In this document: positions 1 to 8,757 of the stretch, piece by piece
How the letters are laid out: each line of letters begins with the position of its first letter
Position numbering within the stretch: the first letter of the stretch is position 1
From: Bacillus sp. NTK074B
GTDB taxonomy: Bacteria; Bacillota; Bacilli; Bacillales; Bacillaceae_B
Reading direction: 5' to 3'
Length of the DNA: 64,000 bases
Assembly (NCBI RefSeq): GCF_017303375.1
Contig: NZ_JAFKOH010000009.1
Coordinates: forward strand, 62,001 to 126,000
Program-made: the position numbers and the translations under genes
The notes under the pieces: generated by a model
What the model was told of the DNA's origin: nothing
Database searches by the model: none
The model's input: only the letters and a program-made list of their open reading frames with translations

Positions 1-2
1 GC

Positions 3-101
3 TACGGCCTTGGAGCCGAAGCGATGCGCCCTCTCTTTTCACAGGCAACCGAAGTACTGGTGAATCCGGAACTCTATATAGACGCAGTGTTAAAGGAGTA
101 A
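3..101 (+). CDS. mrpD: MrpD, Na+/H+ antiporter subunit D, C-terminal end (partial)
   Basis: Only the last 32 codons are in the window; the reading frame is open from base 3 to TAA at 99-101. The tail reads ...NPELYIDAVLKE, like the end of MrpD proteins as I remember them. MrpD is a multi-pass, NADH-dehydrogenase-like proton channel subunit of the Mrp Na+/H+ antiporter. Its stop lies 6 bases before mrpE, which supports the assignment and a shared operon. The call rests mainly on the neighbours, because the visible peptide is short. Confidence 0.8.
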   Translation, partial: YGLGAEAMRPLFSQATEVLVNPELYIDAVLKE

Positions 102-107
102 TGTAGA

Positions 108-584
108 ATGGCATTTCAAATATTATTAAACTTTTTCCTGGCCTTTGTCTGGATGTTTCTCTCGGTATCCTTTACTTCTCAGTCATTCATCATTGGCTTT
201 TTACTAGGATTGCTTGTTATCTTTGCATTCAGAAGATTTTTCAGTTCCCGGTTTTATTTATTGCGGGTGGCTGCCGTGATCAGCTTATTCTTTTTATTTA
301 TGAAAGAGCTGATCCTTGCCAACATCGCTGTATTAAAAACCATTCTGCGGCCGAAGCTGGATTTCCAACCGGGGATTTTCGCTTTACCGACCGAATTAGA
401 GACCAATTGGGAAATTACGCTCTTAGCAAATCTTATTACACTGACACCGGGAACACTCGTTATGGATGTTTCGTATGACAATAAGATTCTTTATGTTCAT
501 GCCATTGATATTCCGGATGTAGATGAAGCCATCAATGAGATTAAAGGTTCCTTTGAGAAAGCCATCATGGAGGTGAGCCGCTAA
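108..584 (+). CDS. mrpE: MrpE, Na+/H+ antiporter subunit E
   Basis: Subunit E of the hetero-oligomeric Mrp cation/proton antiporter, which exports Na+ in exchange for H+ at the cytoplasmic membrane and supports pH and salt tolerance. The protein is 158 aa, the usual MnhE size. It has two hydrophobic N-terminal segments (about residues 4-42), a third near 50-78, and a soluble C-terminal part. The ATG follows AAAGGAG by 9 bases. Its TAA overlaps the mrpF ATG as TAATG, suggesting translational coupling. The order E-F-G after D is the standard Mrp order. Confidence 0.95.
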   Translation: MAFQILLNFFLAFVWMFLSVSFTSQSFIIGFLLGLLVIFAFRRFFSSRFYLLRVAAVISLFFLFMKELILANIAVLKTILRPKLDFQPGIFALPTELETNWEITLLANLITLTPGTLVMDVSYDNKILYVHAIDIPDVDEAINEIKGSFEKAIMEVSR

Positions 585-868
585 TGTTACACATTATTTT
601 TCAAATTACGTTGCTATGCGTCTCCCTGTCCATGCTGGGCCTGGTTTACAGAGTGGTAAAAGGTCCTACGACGCCGGACCGGGTCGTGGCACTGGACGCA
701 ATCGGAATTAACCTGATTGCCATCATTGCCCTTGTGTCCATGATGCTGGATACGTACGCATTTCTCGAAGTCATCCTGCTTCTCGGGATCCTTGCTTTCC
801 TCGGGACCGTTGCCTTTTCAAAGTTCTTAGAGAAAGGGGAGATCATCGAACGTGAGCGAGATCATTAG
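584..868 (+). CDS. mrpF: MrpF, Na+/H+ antiporter subunit F
   Basis: Subunit F of the Mrp antiporter, 94 aa with three hydrophobic helices. The MrpF/PhaF family contains the motif GPTTPDRVVALD near residues 27-38, which is present here. The start overlaps the mrpE stop. The end overlaps the mrpG start by 17 bases, so E, F and G are likely co-translated. In B. subtilis MrpF has been linked to bile-salt (cholate) efflux as well as antiport; that part is family knowledge and is not visible here. Confidence 0.95.
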   Translation: MLHIIFQITLLCVSLSMLGLVYRVVKGPTTPDRVVALDAIGINLIAIIALVSMMLDTYAFLEVILLLGILAFLGTVAFSKFLEKGEIIERERDH

Positions 869-1217
869 ATTTCTAATCGGATTTTTCTTAGTCATTGGAG
901 GGTTTCTGAGCCTGGTCACAGCTTTCGGCTTATTGAGACTTCCCGATGTATATACGCGGAACCATGCTGCTTCAAAAAGTGCGACGCTTGGGGTCATGTC
1001 GATTTTGCTCGCGACTTTCCTTTATTTTTATCTGGAGCACGGACATTTCAATTCACGACTGATTCTTGCGATTGTATTCATCTTTGTCACAGCACCTGTC
1101 GCCGGACACCTCATTTCAAGAGCTGCCTACAACTCGGGCGTAAAGCTTTGGGATAAAAGTGTACGGGATGACCTAAAGGATAAAGAGCATTACGAACGTC
1201 AGAACAGTTCATCATAA
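852..1217 (+). CDS. mrpG: MrpG, Na+/H+ antiporter subunit G
   Basis: Last subunit of the Mrp antiporter, 121 aa with three predicted membrane helices and a charged C-terminal tail. The family signature GLLRLPDVYTRNHAASKSAT occupies about residues 26-45. The start is a GTG inside the end of mrpF. An AAAGGGGAG ribosome binding site about 10 bases upstream supports it. A strong hairpin follows directly and ends the operon. Confidence 0.95.
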   Translation: MSEIIRFLIGFFLVIGGFLSLVTAFGLLRLPDVYTRNHAASKSATLGVMSILLATFLYFYLEHGHFNSRLILAIVFIFVTAPVAGHLISRAAYNSGVKLWDKSVRDDLKDKEHYERQNSSS

Positions 1218-1223
1218 ACAACC

Positions 1224-1267
1224 TAAAAAAGGCTTGTCCCAATTTACATTAGGGGCAAGCCTTTTTA
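1224..1267. terminator. Bidirectional terminator between mrpG and the YdaT-like gene
   Basis: Stem AAAAAGGCTTGTCCC / GGGGCAAGCCTTTTT with one G-T pair and an 11-base loop. It has U tracts in both directions and lies between two convergent genes. Confidence 0.9.
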
Positions 1268-1273
1268 AATTAC

Positions 1274-1642
1274 CTATCGCTGGTACAAGTGGTCTTCCAC
1301 ACTTCCAGCCTGCTTATGCACGACCAGTGTACCGGAGTGATCCGTCACATAGTCCTTGGCCTTTGAAAGGAGCTTTTCCTTCGTATCCTCGACCAGGATG
1401 GCCCTCTTGCCGTCTGCCTTTTTTAGCTGCCAGCCTTCGTCATGGGGAGTGATATGATATTCAGTCTTTTCACTTGAGCTTCCCTCTTCCGATTTATGGG
1501 CTTGATCAGTGGCAATAGCAATCGCCCGTCCCTCTTCATATCCCTCATCCAGAAGGGCATTGGCGATTTCTATCGCTTTATTCCGTACACCCACAGGCAG
1601 GTTCTTCAGTGAATCAGGGTAATCCTTTTTAGTCCAACTCAT
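1274..1642 (-). CDS. YdaT-like DUF2188 protein
   Basis: Small soluble protein of 122 aa. The N-terminal part (MSWTKKDYPDSLKNLP, then KAIEIANALLDEGYEEGRAI) matches the YdaT type known from B. subtilis. The C-terminal half (HITPHDEGWQLKKADGKRA, later GTLVVHK) is a DUF2188 module. DUF2188 proteins have no firm function; some are stress-induced. The ATG at 1642 is preferred over an upstream in-frame start because AGGAGG lies about 10 bases before it and the family begins MSW/MPW. It is convergent with mrpG. Confidence 0.85.
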   Translation of the reverse strand: MSWTKKDYPDSLKNLPVGVRNKAIEIANALLDEGYEEGRAIAIATDQAHKSEEGSSSEKTEYHITPHDEGWQLKKADGKRAILVEDTKEKLLSKAKDYVTDHSGTLVVHKQAGSVEDHLYQR

Positions 1643-1714
1643 TGGGTATTGGCCTCCTAATTGTTTGATTAGTAGTTGATTTCCCAATTTTTCACTGTTT
1701 AAACCTTACCTGGA

Positions 1715-2098
1715 CTATCGTTTCGGAACGACTGCCATTGTGCATCGTGATACACAGATTAATTGATCTTCCTCATCTGTGATCTTAATATCCCAAACCA
1801 TGGTTGTTCTTCCTTGATGCATGACGGTCCCAGTCGCAGTGACGATTCCTTCACGTTTTGCTTTAATATGGTTCGCATTGATTTCAAGGCCGAAGCAAAT
1901 CTCTTTATCAAGGTCGATCAATTGTACCGCTCCAACACTTGCTACCGTTTCCGCAAGGGCAACAGAAGCCCCGCCGTGAAGAAAACCGAACGGCTGCCTC
2001 GTGTTTTCATTCACAGGCATCGTCGCTATGACTTTTCCTTTTCCTAATTCCACAAGTTCAATCCCTAACGCACCGATTAATGTATTCTCTGTATTCAC
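1715..2098 (-). CDS. yuxO: PaaI-type hotdog thioesterase (YuxO family)
   Basis: Cytoplasmic hotdog-fold acyl-CoA thioesterase of 127 aa. The sequence FGFLHGGASVALAETVAS (about residues 38-55) is the helix and substrate pocket of the PaaI/YuxO type, followed by the GLEINANHIK strand. In B. subtilis yuxO also lies next to the mrp operon. The GTG at 2098 is chosen because AGGTGA lies about 6 bases upstream. A GTG three codons earlier overlaps that binding site. The natural substrate is unknown; menaquinone-pathway or other CoA esters are possible. Confidence 0.9.
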   Translation of the reverse strand: MNTENTLIGALGIELVELGKGKVIATMPVNENTRQPFGFLHGGASVALAETVASVGAVQLIDLDKEICFGLEINANHIKAKREGIVTATGTVMHQGRTTMVWDIKITDEEDQLICVSRCTMAVVPKR

Positions 2099-2251
2099 AT
2101 GAATCACCTCGTATTATTGTCTTCTCTACTATCTGTTCGGGAAAGACGGTGAAAATCCTCTATTTTCCCTGTCTGAAAAGCCATCATGAATATTCCCGTG
2201 CCCAATTTCATACATTTCCTTAGAGCATTTCTAAAGAAAGGGGTTTTTGTT

Positions 2252-2638
2252 ATGTATCGGTACCATCCTTTTTATCCGCCTGTTCAACGCCCCTACTCAC
2301 CTGTCCACTCCCGGGCACAACCAATACCCTCATATAATCGGAACTATCCACCTGTGGAAACCAAGACGTTCATGTCTTCGGCAGGTAAAACTTTGCGTCT
2401 AATGGGTGATGCCCAGAAAGTACTTCAAAAAATCAACACGTCCAAAGAATTCTCTTCGAAATTCATGAACGCTGCACAACAATCGAACTTACCTGAAGTA
2501 CATAAGCTACTTCAAACCATCGGTACCAGGGTACAGCCGATTGTTTCATTCAATCCGGATGGCGTTCGCCTTGTCTTTGATGAGAAACTGGGGCAGGTGG
2601 ACTGCTGTCATTTAATCGTGATTGTTCGGTGGATGTGA
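2252..2638 (+). CDS. YuzC-like spore-associated small protein
   Basis: 128-aa protein with a tyrosine/proline-rich start (MYRYHPFYPPVQRPYSP), then an alpha-helical region (about 45-90), and an end rich in C, H and W (VDCCHLIVIVRWM). The composition and position after yuxO match my memory of YuzC, a small B. subtilis protein reported as a spore coat component. I cannot align it here. The ATG at 2252 follows AAAGGGG; an in-frame upstream ATG at 2186 lacks a good site. It is followed by a strong bidirectional terminator. Confidence 0.75.
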   Translation: MYRYHPFYPPVQRPYSPVHSRAQPIPSYNRNYPPVETKTFMSSAGKTLRLMGDAQKVLQKINTSKEFSSKFMNAAQQSNLPEVHKLLQTIGTRVQPIVSFNPDGVRLVFDEKLGQVDCCHLIVIVRWM

Positions 2639-2707
2639 AAGAAAGAGGCACTCCAATCAACAGCTAGAACCTGCTTAATACATGGATTAAGCTCTAGCAT
2701 TAAAATT

Positions 2708-2757
2708 AAAAATCCGAACGAGTGATGGTAATAAAAGGCTTACTCGTTCGGATTTTT
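2708..2757. terminator. Bidirectional terminator, yuzC-like / yuiF
   Basis: Perfect 16-bp stem AAAAATCCGAACGAGT / ACTCGTTCGGATTTTT with an 18-base loop. It sits between convergent genes ending at 2638 (+) and 2794 (-). Confidence 0.92.
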
Positions 2758-2793
2758 CTTTAGCTGAAACCCTTTTGTCCCAGCCTCTTCCAT

Positions 2794-4110
2794 TTATAAA
2801 ATGATCGCTGCAATCCAACCAAACAGGATCAGAGGGATATTATAGTGTAAAAAGGTCGGGACGCATGTATCCCAAATGTGGTTATGCTGCCCATCTGCAT
2901 TCAATCCGGCTGTGGGTCCAAGCGTACTGTCGGATGCAGGAGACCCTGCGTCACCAAGAGCACCCGCTGTCCCGACAATCGCGATGGTGGCAAGGGGACT
3001 GAATCCCAGCTCCATGGCAAGAGGGACGAAGATGGCTGCAATGATCGGAATCGTCGCAAATGAAGAACCGATTCCCATTGTGACGAGAAGCCCCACAACC
3101 AGCATGATGAGAGCAGCTATTGCCTGGTTACCTCCAATGACGTCCGCCGTCGCCTTCACCAGTGTTTCGACATCTCCTGTTTCTGATACTACTGCGGCAA
3201 AACCTGAAGCGGTTATCATGACAAAACCGATAAAGGCCATCATTTTCATTCCTTCATTCAGTAACCCATCGGCCTCTTTCCATTTAACTGATCCTGAAAT
3301 ATACAGGACGGCAATACCGGCCAGTGCCCCAAAGATCATAGATTCCAGCTGAAGCTGGACGTATAAGGCAACTACGATGGAAATGAGTGCGAAAATCATC
3401 GCCCTTTTATTGTAAACGACCTTTTCCTCTGCAACCACTTCTTCTGCCTGACTGTAGTCTCTTGGTTTCCGGTAACTGACAAACACGGCAATCAGCAACC
3501 CGATCACCATTCCTCCCACCGGGAGAAGCATCGCTTTCGGAATATCACTTAGATTGATTTGCATTCCGCTTGAAGCCATGTTTTGAGCGATGATTTCGTG
3601 GAACTGCAATCCGAATCCTACTGGTAACAGAATATAGGGAGCCGTCAATCCGAACGTAATCACGGTCGCGATTAAACGTCTATCGATACGCAACTCTGTC
3701 ATCACCTTCAATAAAGGCGGGATCAAAATCGGGATAAAAGCGATGTGAATCGGAATCACATTCTGTGAAAAACAAGCCATGATTAAGATGGATAAAACAA
3801 TAAGTGCTTTCGATAAGGCTGCTTTTCTTGAATCTCCCTTTTTCCCAACGACTTTCAACACCCAGTCAACAAGCAGATTCGGGATTCCTGTATAGGAAAT
3901 CGCCACTGCAAATCCACCTAATAGTGCATAACTCAAGGCGATACTTGCCCCTCCGCTGATTCCTTCAGTAAAGACGGATATGGTATCGTCCAGTCCAAGC
4001 CCGCCGGTAATTCCCCCTACTAACGCACCTGTGATCAGGGCGAATACAACGTTCACTCGCACGAGACTCAGTATGAGCATGACAAGAACCGCTATAACAA
4101 CCGCGTTCAT
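2794..4110 (-). CDS. yuiF: YuiF-family Na+/H+ antiporter-like transporter
   Basis: 438-aa integral membrane protein with about 11-12 hydrophobic helices, of the NhaC/ArsB-like ion transporter superfamily. It matches the YuiF type, annotated as a putative amino-acid transporter or Na+/H+ antiporter. Conserved glycine- and serine-rich loops such as GALGDAGSPASDSTLGPTAG lie near residues 383-402, a typical re-entrant substrate region. AAGGAGG stands before the ATG. A consensus sigma-A promoter lies about 90 bases upstream. The substrate cannot be read from the sequence. Confidence 0.88.
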   Translation of the reverse strand: MNAVVIAVLVMLILSLVRVNVVFALITGALVGGITGGLGLDDTISVFTEGISGGASIALSYALLGGFAVAISYTGIPNLLVDWVLKVVGKKGDSRKAALSKALIVLSILIMACFSQNVIPIHIAFIPILIPPLLKVMTELRIDRRLIATVITFGLTAPYILLPVGFGLQFHEIIAQNMASSGMQINLSDIPKAMLLPVGGMVIGLLIAVFVSYRKPRDYSQAEEVVAEEKVVYNKRAMIFALISIVVALYVQLQLESMIFGALAGIAVLYISGSVKWKEADGLLNEGMKMMAFIGFVMITASGFAAVVSETGDVETLVKATADVIGGNQAIAALIMLVVGLLVTMGIGSSFATIPIIAAIFVPLAMELGFSPLATIAIVGTAGALGDAGSPASDSTLGPTAGLNADGQHNHIWDTCVPTFLHYNIPLILFGWIAAIIL

Positions 4111-4198
4111 AACTACTTCCTCCTTACATGATCAATATATCAAATCGATATTTTACTTTAGTTCGCTAAATTGGTAGAGTAATAAAATAACGATTTCA

Positions 4199-4227
4199 AC
4201 TTTAACAAGATAAAGAGCGTTTGTCAA
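4199..4227 (-). promoter_or_regulatory. Sigma-A promoter of yuiF
   Basis: On the minus strand TTGACA (4227-4222) and TAAAGT (4204-4199) are separated by 17 bases. This is near consensus and lies about 90 bases upstream of the yuiF start. Confidence 0.75.
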
Positions 4228-4500
4228 TACTTTAGTAGGATGAAAGACGGGTGGGGACTTTTATTATAATGAGGGGGTGTGTTTTGGTGGTTGGCTGTAT
4301 TTCTATTCATGATAATAGACTGGATGATTAGTCGTTTCAGCTGGATCCGGTCCAATTTTTGCTGGATTTTTTTCGTTTCGGCCTGCTTTTAACCATAAGC
4401 AGCCGTATTCTTTATCATTCAGGTTCTATTCTCTTCACCTGACGCGGATTCCCAGGGCTGGGTTTTACATGTGAGTTTAGAATAGGTTTGGGTACGTGGG

Positions 4501-4600
4501 AAGTGCGTCATTTTCTAGAGTGATTGCGTCATTTTTCCATTTATTGCGTCATTTTCTAACTTAATTGCGTCATTCCCAGACCTAATTGCGTCTCTTACTA
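4501..4600. repeat. Five phased GCGTCA repeats (about 21-bp period)
   Basis: The core GCGTCA(TTTTC) begins at 4505, 4526, 4546 and 4567, and a degenerate GCGTCT begins at 4588. The spacings are 21, 20, 21 and 21 bases. Units are about 21 bp, most with ATTGCGTCA. The 620-bp gene-free stretch 4111-4729 otherwise shows only the yuiF promoter. A related array on the other strand is at 35942-36010. Confidence 0.85.
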
Positions 4601-4729
4601 TTTATTACCAAACCAAACCACACCCCATTCCCACATACCACCCCCTCCATCTACTAATCTCCCGACAAAAAAAAGCCCCCTCCCAGCGCCCCCTTGCACA
4701 GGCACTGAAAAAAGACTCTTCCATCGTAC

Positions 4730-6235
4730 TTATTTCTTTAAAGGCTCAAAACGTTCGACCAGTAGTGCAAGCGTTCTCGCCATGACGCCGGTTGCGCCTG
4801 AAGGACCCAGATCATGACTTCCTTTTGTCGTGGCGGTCCCTGCAATATCGAGGTGTACCCAAGGCAGACCTTCGGCAAATTCTCCTACGAAGGCTCCTCC
4901 CATGATGGCGTGTCCAGCACGGCCAGGTGAGTTGTTCAAGTCCGCAATATTACTTCCCCTTACACGCTTTTTATCATTTTCCGTATAAGGCAGCTGCCAA
5001 ATGTATTCACCTGACTCACCCGAAGCTTCCAACACCTGTTCGAAGAATGCTTCATTATTCGTAAGGGCACCCGTTTTATCTTCGCCGAGGGCAACAATGA
5101 CTCCACCTGTCAATGTGGCAACATCAACTAAGTAGTTCGCTCCCTGGTGCTTCGCATAGGTCATGCCGTCAGCAAGCGCCAGACGGCCCTCAGCGTCGGT
5201 ATTTAACACTTCAATGGTTTTACCGCTCATGGATGTAATCACATCGTCAGGCTTGAATGCAGCGCCACTGACCATATTGTCCGTTGAAGGGATGACGGCC
5301 ACCACATTTTGTTCCGGTTTGATTTCACCGATGATTTCCATGGCACCGAGTACGGCTGCTGCGCCACCCATGTCGGTTTTCATTCCGACGATACCATCCT
5401 TTGGTTTAAGGGAGTAGCCACCTGTATCAAATGTGATCCCCTTTCCGACTAATCCGATCACATCTTTCCAATCCTCTTTCCCGTTGTACTTAAGGACGAT
5501 CATTTTCGGAGGTTCCACTGATCCCTGGTTTACAGCGAGAAGGGCCCCCATTCCAAGGTGCTCCATCTCTTCCTTGTCCAGTATTTCAACCTCAAAGCTA
5601 TATCTTTCGGCTAATTCCAGGGCATATTCTGCCAACTTTGTAGAGGTTAATAGATTCCCGGGTGTGTTCACCAGTGTACGTGCAGAGTTTACTCCATTTC
5701 CAAATGCGGAGCCAATGTGTAATGCCGTCTCTATTTCTTTGGAATCTCCAGTTGTAAAAAATTCGATTGCTTCTACATGTACTTCCGGTTCATTCGATTT
5801 CTTCTTATAGCCATCGAACTCATAAGTGGACATCGTAAATGCTTCCATGAATGCGTGGGCCACATCCGTTGCCAACATTTCTTCAGATACAAATGTCTCC
5901 AGTGCGACAGAAAAGGACGATACTTTCATACCCTTTACTACTTTCGACGCTGTTCCCAATGACTCTTTTAAGCGATCAAACGTTAATTCTTTCTGCTTTC
6001 CAAGACCTACGAATATCACTCTTTTGGCTTCTATCTTTCCAAACGTATGTATCTTTGACACTTTCTTATGCTTAGAAGAAATATCTCCATCTTTCACAAG
6101 CTGAGTAAGATAGCCTTCAAATCTTTGATCGAGTGCTTTCAGCTCACCTTCAAATGTTGGTTGATGGTAAATGCCCACAATCAGGCATTCCCCATTTGAA
6201 GTCGTTACTTCATTTTGATTAATAGAAAATTTCAT
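4730..6235 (-). CDS. pepA: Leucyl aminopeptidase (M17, PepA)
   Basis: Cytosolic M17 metallo-aminopeptidase releasing N-terminal residues from peptides; 501 aa, the normal length. The catalytic half contains [15 protein letters not shown] (about residue 260), the metal and base motif NTDAEGRL (about residue 343), and the later loop AGTATTKGS. The N-terminal regulatory domain of the family is also present. Two manganese or zinc ions are bound by the Lys/Asp/Glu ligands in these motifs. The ATG at 6235 has GGAGTGGAGGTG upstream; a GTG in that site would give six extra residues. B. subtilis calls it YuiE. Confidence 0.95.
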   Translation of the reverse strand: MKFSINQNEVTTSNGECLIVGIYHQPTFEGELKALDQRFEGYLTQLVKDGDISSKHKKVSKIHTFGKIEAKRVIFVGLGKQKELTFDRLKESLGTASKVVKGMKVSSFSVALETFVSEEMLATDVAHAFMEAFTMSTYEFDGYKKKSNEPEVHVEAIEFFTTGDSKEIETALHIGSAFGNGVNSARTLVNTPGNLLTSTKLAEYALELAERYSFEVEILDKEEMEHLGMGALLAVNQGSVEPPKMIVLKYNGKEDWKDVIGLVGKGITFDTGGYSLKPKDGIVGMKTDMGGAAAVLGAMEIIGEIKPEQNVVAVIPSTDNMVSGAAFKPDDVITSMSGKTIEVLNTDAEGRLALADGMTYAKHQGANYLVDVATLTGGVIVALGEDKTGALTNNEAFFEQVLEASGESGEYIWQLPYTENDKKRVRGSNIADLNNSPGRAGHAIMGGAFVGEFAEGLPWVHLDIAGTATTKGSHDLGPSGATGVMARTLALLVERFEPLKK

Positions 6236-6392
6236 GTTTACCGACACCTCCACTCCTTATTATAACGGAGATGTCCCATTATTTCGACTTTCTAACAATC
6301 TCCCATTTGAAGTTAAACCGGCAGTCATTAGGGTATGATATAATGAGAACATTATTTTTATTCAATCAATTGAAAGGGTGGCATTTCACAGC

Positions 6393-6872
6393 ATGGAAGT
6401 ACTGTTTAATTTTCCCTTATGGGCCTCTTTATTTTCCATCTTTTTCGCTCAATTTGTTAAAGTACCCATACAATTTATCGCGACAAGGGAATGGAATTGG
6501 TCATTGATCACATCGACTGGCGGGATGCCGAGTTCTCACTCTGCAGCCGTAACCGCATTATCCACGGGAGTCGCCCTTGAAGTGGGACTCTCTTCCCCCA
6601 TCTTCGCCGTGTCCGCCATGTTTGCCATCATCACGATGTTTGATGCAACGGGTGTCAGAAGACAGGCTGGTGAGCAGGCCATCGTTATCAATCAATTGAT
6701 GGTGGACTTCCAGAGATTCATGTCAGAAGCAAAAGGCTGGCAAAATAAGCCTGAACAGGAAAAGCGCAAAGAGCTGAAGGAATTACTGGGGCACAAACCC
6801 ATTGAAGTATTCTTTGGCGGACTTTCTGGTATCATCCTGACGCTTCTTCTTCATTATTTCTTTATTGTCTAG
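6393..6872 (+). CDS. yuiD: YuiD, divergent PAP2 membrane protein (DUF212)
   Basis: 159-aa membrane protein of the DUF212 / divergent PAP2 family. The motif GGMPSSHSA at residues 43-51 is the phosphatase-like PSGH core. FDATGVRRQAGEQA (about 86-99) and GHKPIEVFFGG (about 130-140) are family hallmarks. Hydrophobic segments lie at both ends. The ATG at 6393 is chosen because homologs start MEL/MEV and GGGTGG lies upstream; a GTG at 6378 is the alternative. Its stop is 10 bases before the next gene, so both are probably co-transcribed. The substrate is unknown. Confidence 0.9.
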   Translation: MEVLFNFPLWASLFSIFFAQFVKVPIQFIATREWNWSLITSTGGMPSSHSAAVTALSTGVALEVGLSSPIFAVSAMFAIITMFDATGVRRQAGEQAIVINQLMVDFQRFMSEAKGWQNKPEQEKRKELKELLGHKPIEVFFGGLSGIILTLLLHYFFIV

Positions 6873-6882
6873 GAGTGTGATC

Positions 6883-7665
6883 ATGAGAATCGTTTCCATT
6901 TGTCCCAGTAATACAGAAATTATCGATTACCTTGGATTGACACCTGCCCTCGTAGGCGTCGATGATTATTCCGATTATCCAGAGGAGGTAAAGTCCCTTC
7001 CGCAGCTTGGACCTGATTTGTCCATTAACATGGATAAACTGGAGTCATTGAGGCCGGACCTGGTGCTTTCGTCATTAAGCGTACCCGGGATGGAGAAGAA
7101 TATAGCAGAACTTGAAAAAAGGAATATCCCTCATATCACGCTAAACCCTCAGAGTTTCACTGATATTGCAGATGATCTTTTAACGGTGGGGAGAGCGTGC
7201 GGAATCGAAGAACGCTCCATAGAGTGTCGCCACGAATTCATGAGTACTGTAGACCGCTTAAAAACCCTCGGTGGAAAGGTGTCACATCCTCCTTCCCTTT
7301 ATTGGGAATGGTGGCCAAAGCCCGTTTTCACCCCTGGAAAGATCAACTGGCTAACCGAGTTAAGTGAAATGGTCGGTGCAAAGAATATGTTTGATGATGT
7401 TGAATTGGCAAGTGTCCAAACCGATTGGGATGACGTAGTAAAGCGCAACCCGGATTATATATGCCTTGCCTGGGTGGGGGTCCGGCAAGACAGAGTGAAG
7501 CCGGAGCTCGTGAAGAAACGTCCTGGCTGGAATGAATTAGAGGCTGTACAGCGGGATCGGATATTTGTGTTGGAAGAAGCCCTCTATTGCAGGCCATCCC
7601 CCCTTCTTTTAAAAGGAGCTGTAAAACTTGCAGGCTTGCTGCATCCTGATTTATATCACGGTTAA
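6883..7665 (+). CDS. Corrinoid/metal-binding protein of the BtuF type, lacking a signal peptide
   Basis: 260-aa protein with a periplasmic-binding-protein fold of the BtuF/FecB class (PF01497). The start RIVSICPSNTEIIDYLGL, the GVDDYSDYPE loop and LPQLGP are typical of cobalamin- or heme-binding domains. The protein begins directly with the domain and has no signal peptide or lipobox, so it looks cytoplasmic. No ABC permease or ATPase lies next to it. TAGGAGTG precedes the ATG. It could act in corrinoid handling or sensing; the ligand is not shown by the sequence. Confidence 0.8.
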   Translation: MRIVSICPSNTEIIDYLGLTPALVGVDDYSDYPEEVKSLPQLGPDLSINMDKLESLRPDLVLSSLSVPGMEKNIAELEKRNIPHITLNPQSFTDIADDLLTVGRACGIEERSIECRHEFMSTVDRLKTLGGKVSHPPSLYWEWWPKPVFTPGKINWLTELSEMVGAKNMFDDVELASVQTDWDDVVKRNPDYICLAWVGVRQDRVKPELVKKRPGWNELEAVQRDRIFVLEEALYCRPSPLLLKGAVKLAGLLHPDLYHG

Positions 7666-7677
7666 TTCCTATATTAA

Positions 7678-7723
7678 TAAACATGCCTGCTCATTCTTCA
7701 GAGGTGAGCAGGCATGTTTTTTT
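7678..7723. terminator. Bidirectional terminator, corrinoid-binding gene / fda
   Basis: Stem AACATGCCTGCTCA / TGAGCAGGCATGTT followed by seven T. It lies between convergent genes ending at 7665 (+) and 7740 (-). Confidence 0.93.
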
Positions 7724-7739
7724 ATGAAACGATCCATTT

Positions 7740-8630
7740 CTACTTCTTATGGACCGACGCATCATATATGGAATCAACAGCTTTCTTCAACGCTTTATCA
7801 AATTCTTCCTGAGATTGATTGGCATTCAAATCAGCTGCCAATGCCCGGGAGAAGCTTGCAATCACGCCGTCATTGTCTTTCAGCTTCTCATTTGCTTCTT
7901 CGCGGGTGTAGCCGCCTGAAAGCGCCACGACACGTACAACGCGAGGATGGTCGACCAGTTGTTTATACGCATTCGCTCTTGTTGGAATGGAAAGCTTCAG
8001 CATGACGTTTTCCTCTTCTGATAATTCATTCAGATGTTTCATTATTTCACTACACAGTATTTCCTCGGATTCTACCTTTTGTTCACTGTGAATATTCACT
8101 TCAGGTTCAATGATTGGGACTAAACCGGCCTCGATAATGCGTTTTCCGATTTCGAATTGTTGCTGAACTACTTCTTTAATCCCGCTCTTATTGGGCTCAT
8201 GTATGACGGAGCGCATTTTCGTACCAAAAATCCCCCGTTCATTGGCGCGACGGAGAATATCTTCCAAATCGGTAATCGGCTTCATAAGCTGAACGCCATT
8301 TTTCTCTTCCGCAAGTCCCTTATCCACTTTCAAGAAGGGGACGATGCCTTTTTCACTGAGATAATCCGCTGTATATTTTCCTTCGATTTTGCTATCCATC
8401 GTTTGTTCGAAAAGGATGACCCCCAGGATACTGTCAGGGCTGAAGGACGGGGATGTGATGATTCGCGTCCGCATTTCATGGACCTTATCAAACATTTCCT
8501 CCTCACTGGAATAGGAATCTTCAAGCACACCGTATGCAGCCAACGCCTTCGGAGTACTGCCGCCGCTTTGGTCAAGGGCCGCGATGAATCCATTTCCGTT
8601 CTTCATTTTGTCTAATTGACTTTTGTTCAT
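7740..8630 (-). CDS. fda: Class I fructose-bisphosphate aldolase
   Basis: Schiff-base (class I) aldolase that splits fructose-1,6-bisphosphate to DHAP and G3P in glycolysis, and runs in reverse in gluconeogenesis. It has 296 aa, the length of the staphylococcal-type enzyme. The Schiff-base lysine is in MLKLSIP (K212). [16 protein letters not shown] (15-30) and the phosphate-binding LSGGY (about 238-242) are present. AAGAGGAG stands before the ATG. B. subtilis relies on a class II enzyme (FbaA), so this gene is accessory relative to that genome. It is monocistronic, between two terminators. Confidence 0.95.
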   Translation of the reverse strand: MNKSQLDKMKNGNGFIAALDQSGGSTPKALAAYGVLEDSYSSEEEMFDKVHEMRTRIITSPSFSPDSILGVILFEQTMDSKIEGKYTADYLSEKGIVPFLKVDKGLAEEKNGVQLMKPITDLEDILRRANERGIFGTKMRSVIHEPNKSGIKEVVQQQFEIGKRIIEAGLVPIIEPEVNIHSEQKVESEEILCSEIMKHLNELSEEENVMLKLSIPTRANAYKQLVDHPRVVRVVALSGGYTREEANEKLKDNDGVIASFSRALAADLNANQSQEEFDKALKKAVDSIYDASVHKK

Positions 8631-8717
8631 ACAATCCACTCCTCTTAGTTTCGAATCTAATTCTACTCTTCCCCTTTTTAAGATGTTCAAACACTGTTGC
8701 AAAGTGCAGGCTAATCG

Positions 8718-8756
8718 AAAAAGGCACGCTGTTCACAATGGAACTGCGTGCTTTCG
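8718..8756 (-). terminator. Terminator of yuiC
   Basis: Minus-strand stem AAAGCACGC / GCGTGCCTTT with an inner TTC/GAA pairing, then a T run. It starts just after the yuiC stop. Confidence 0.85.
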
Positions 8757-8757
8757 T

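Noticed and set aside
2878-3352. Long plus-strand open frames opposite yuiF
   Set aside because: They lack ribosome binding sites, are compositionally odd, and lie fully over a strongly supported transporter gene.
4501-4600. Short regularly spaced repeats as a CRISPR array
   Set aside because: Units are only about 21 bp in total with a 6-12 base core and no unique spacers, and there are no cas genes.
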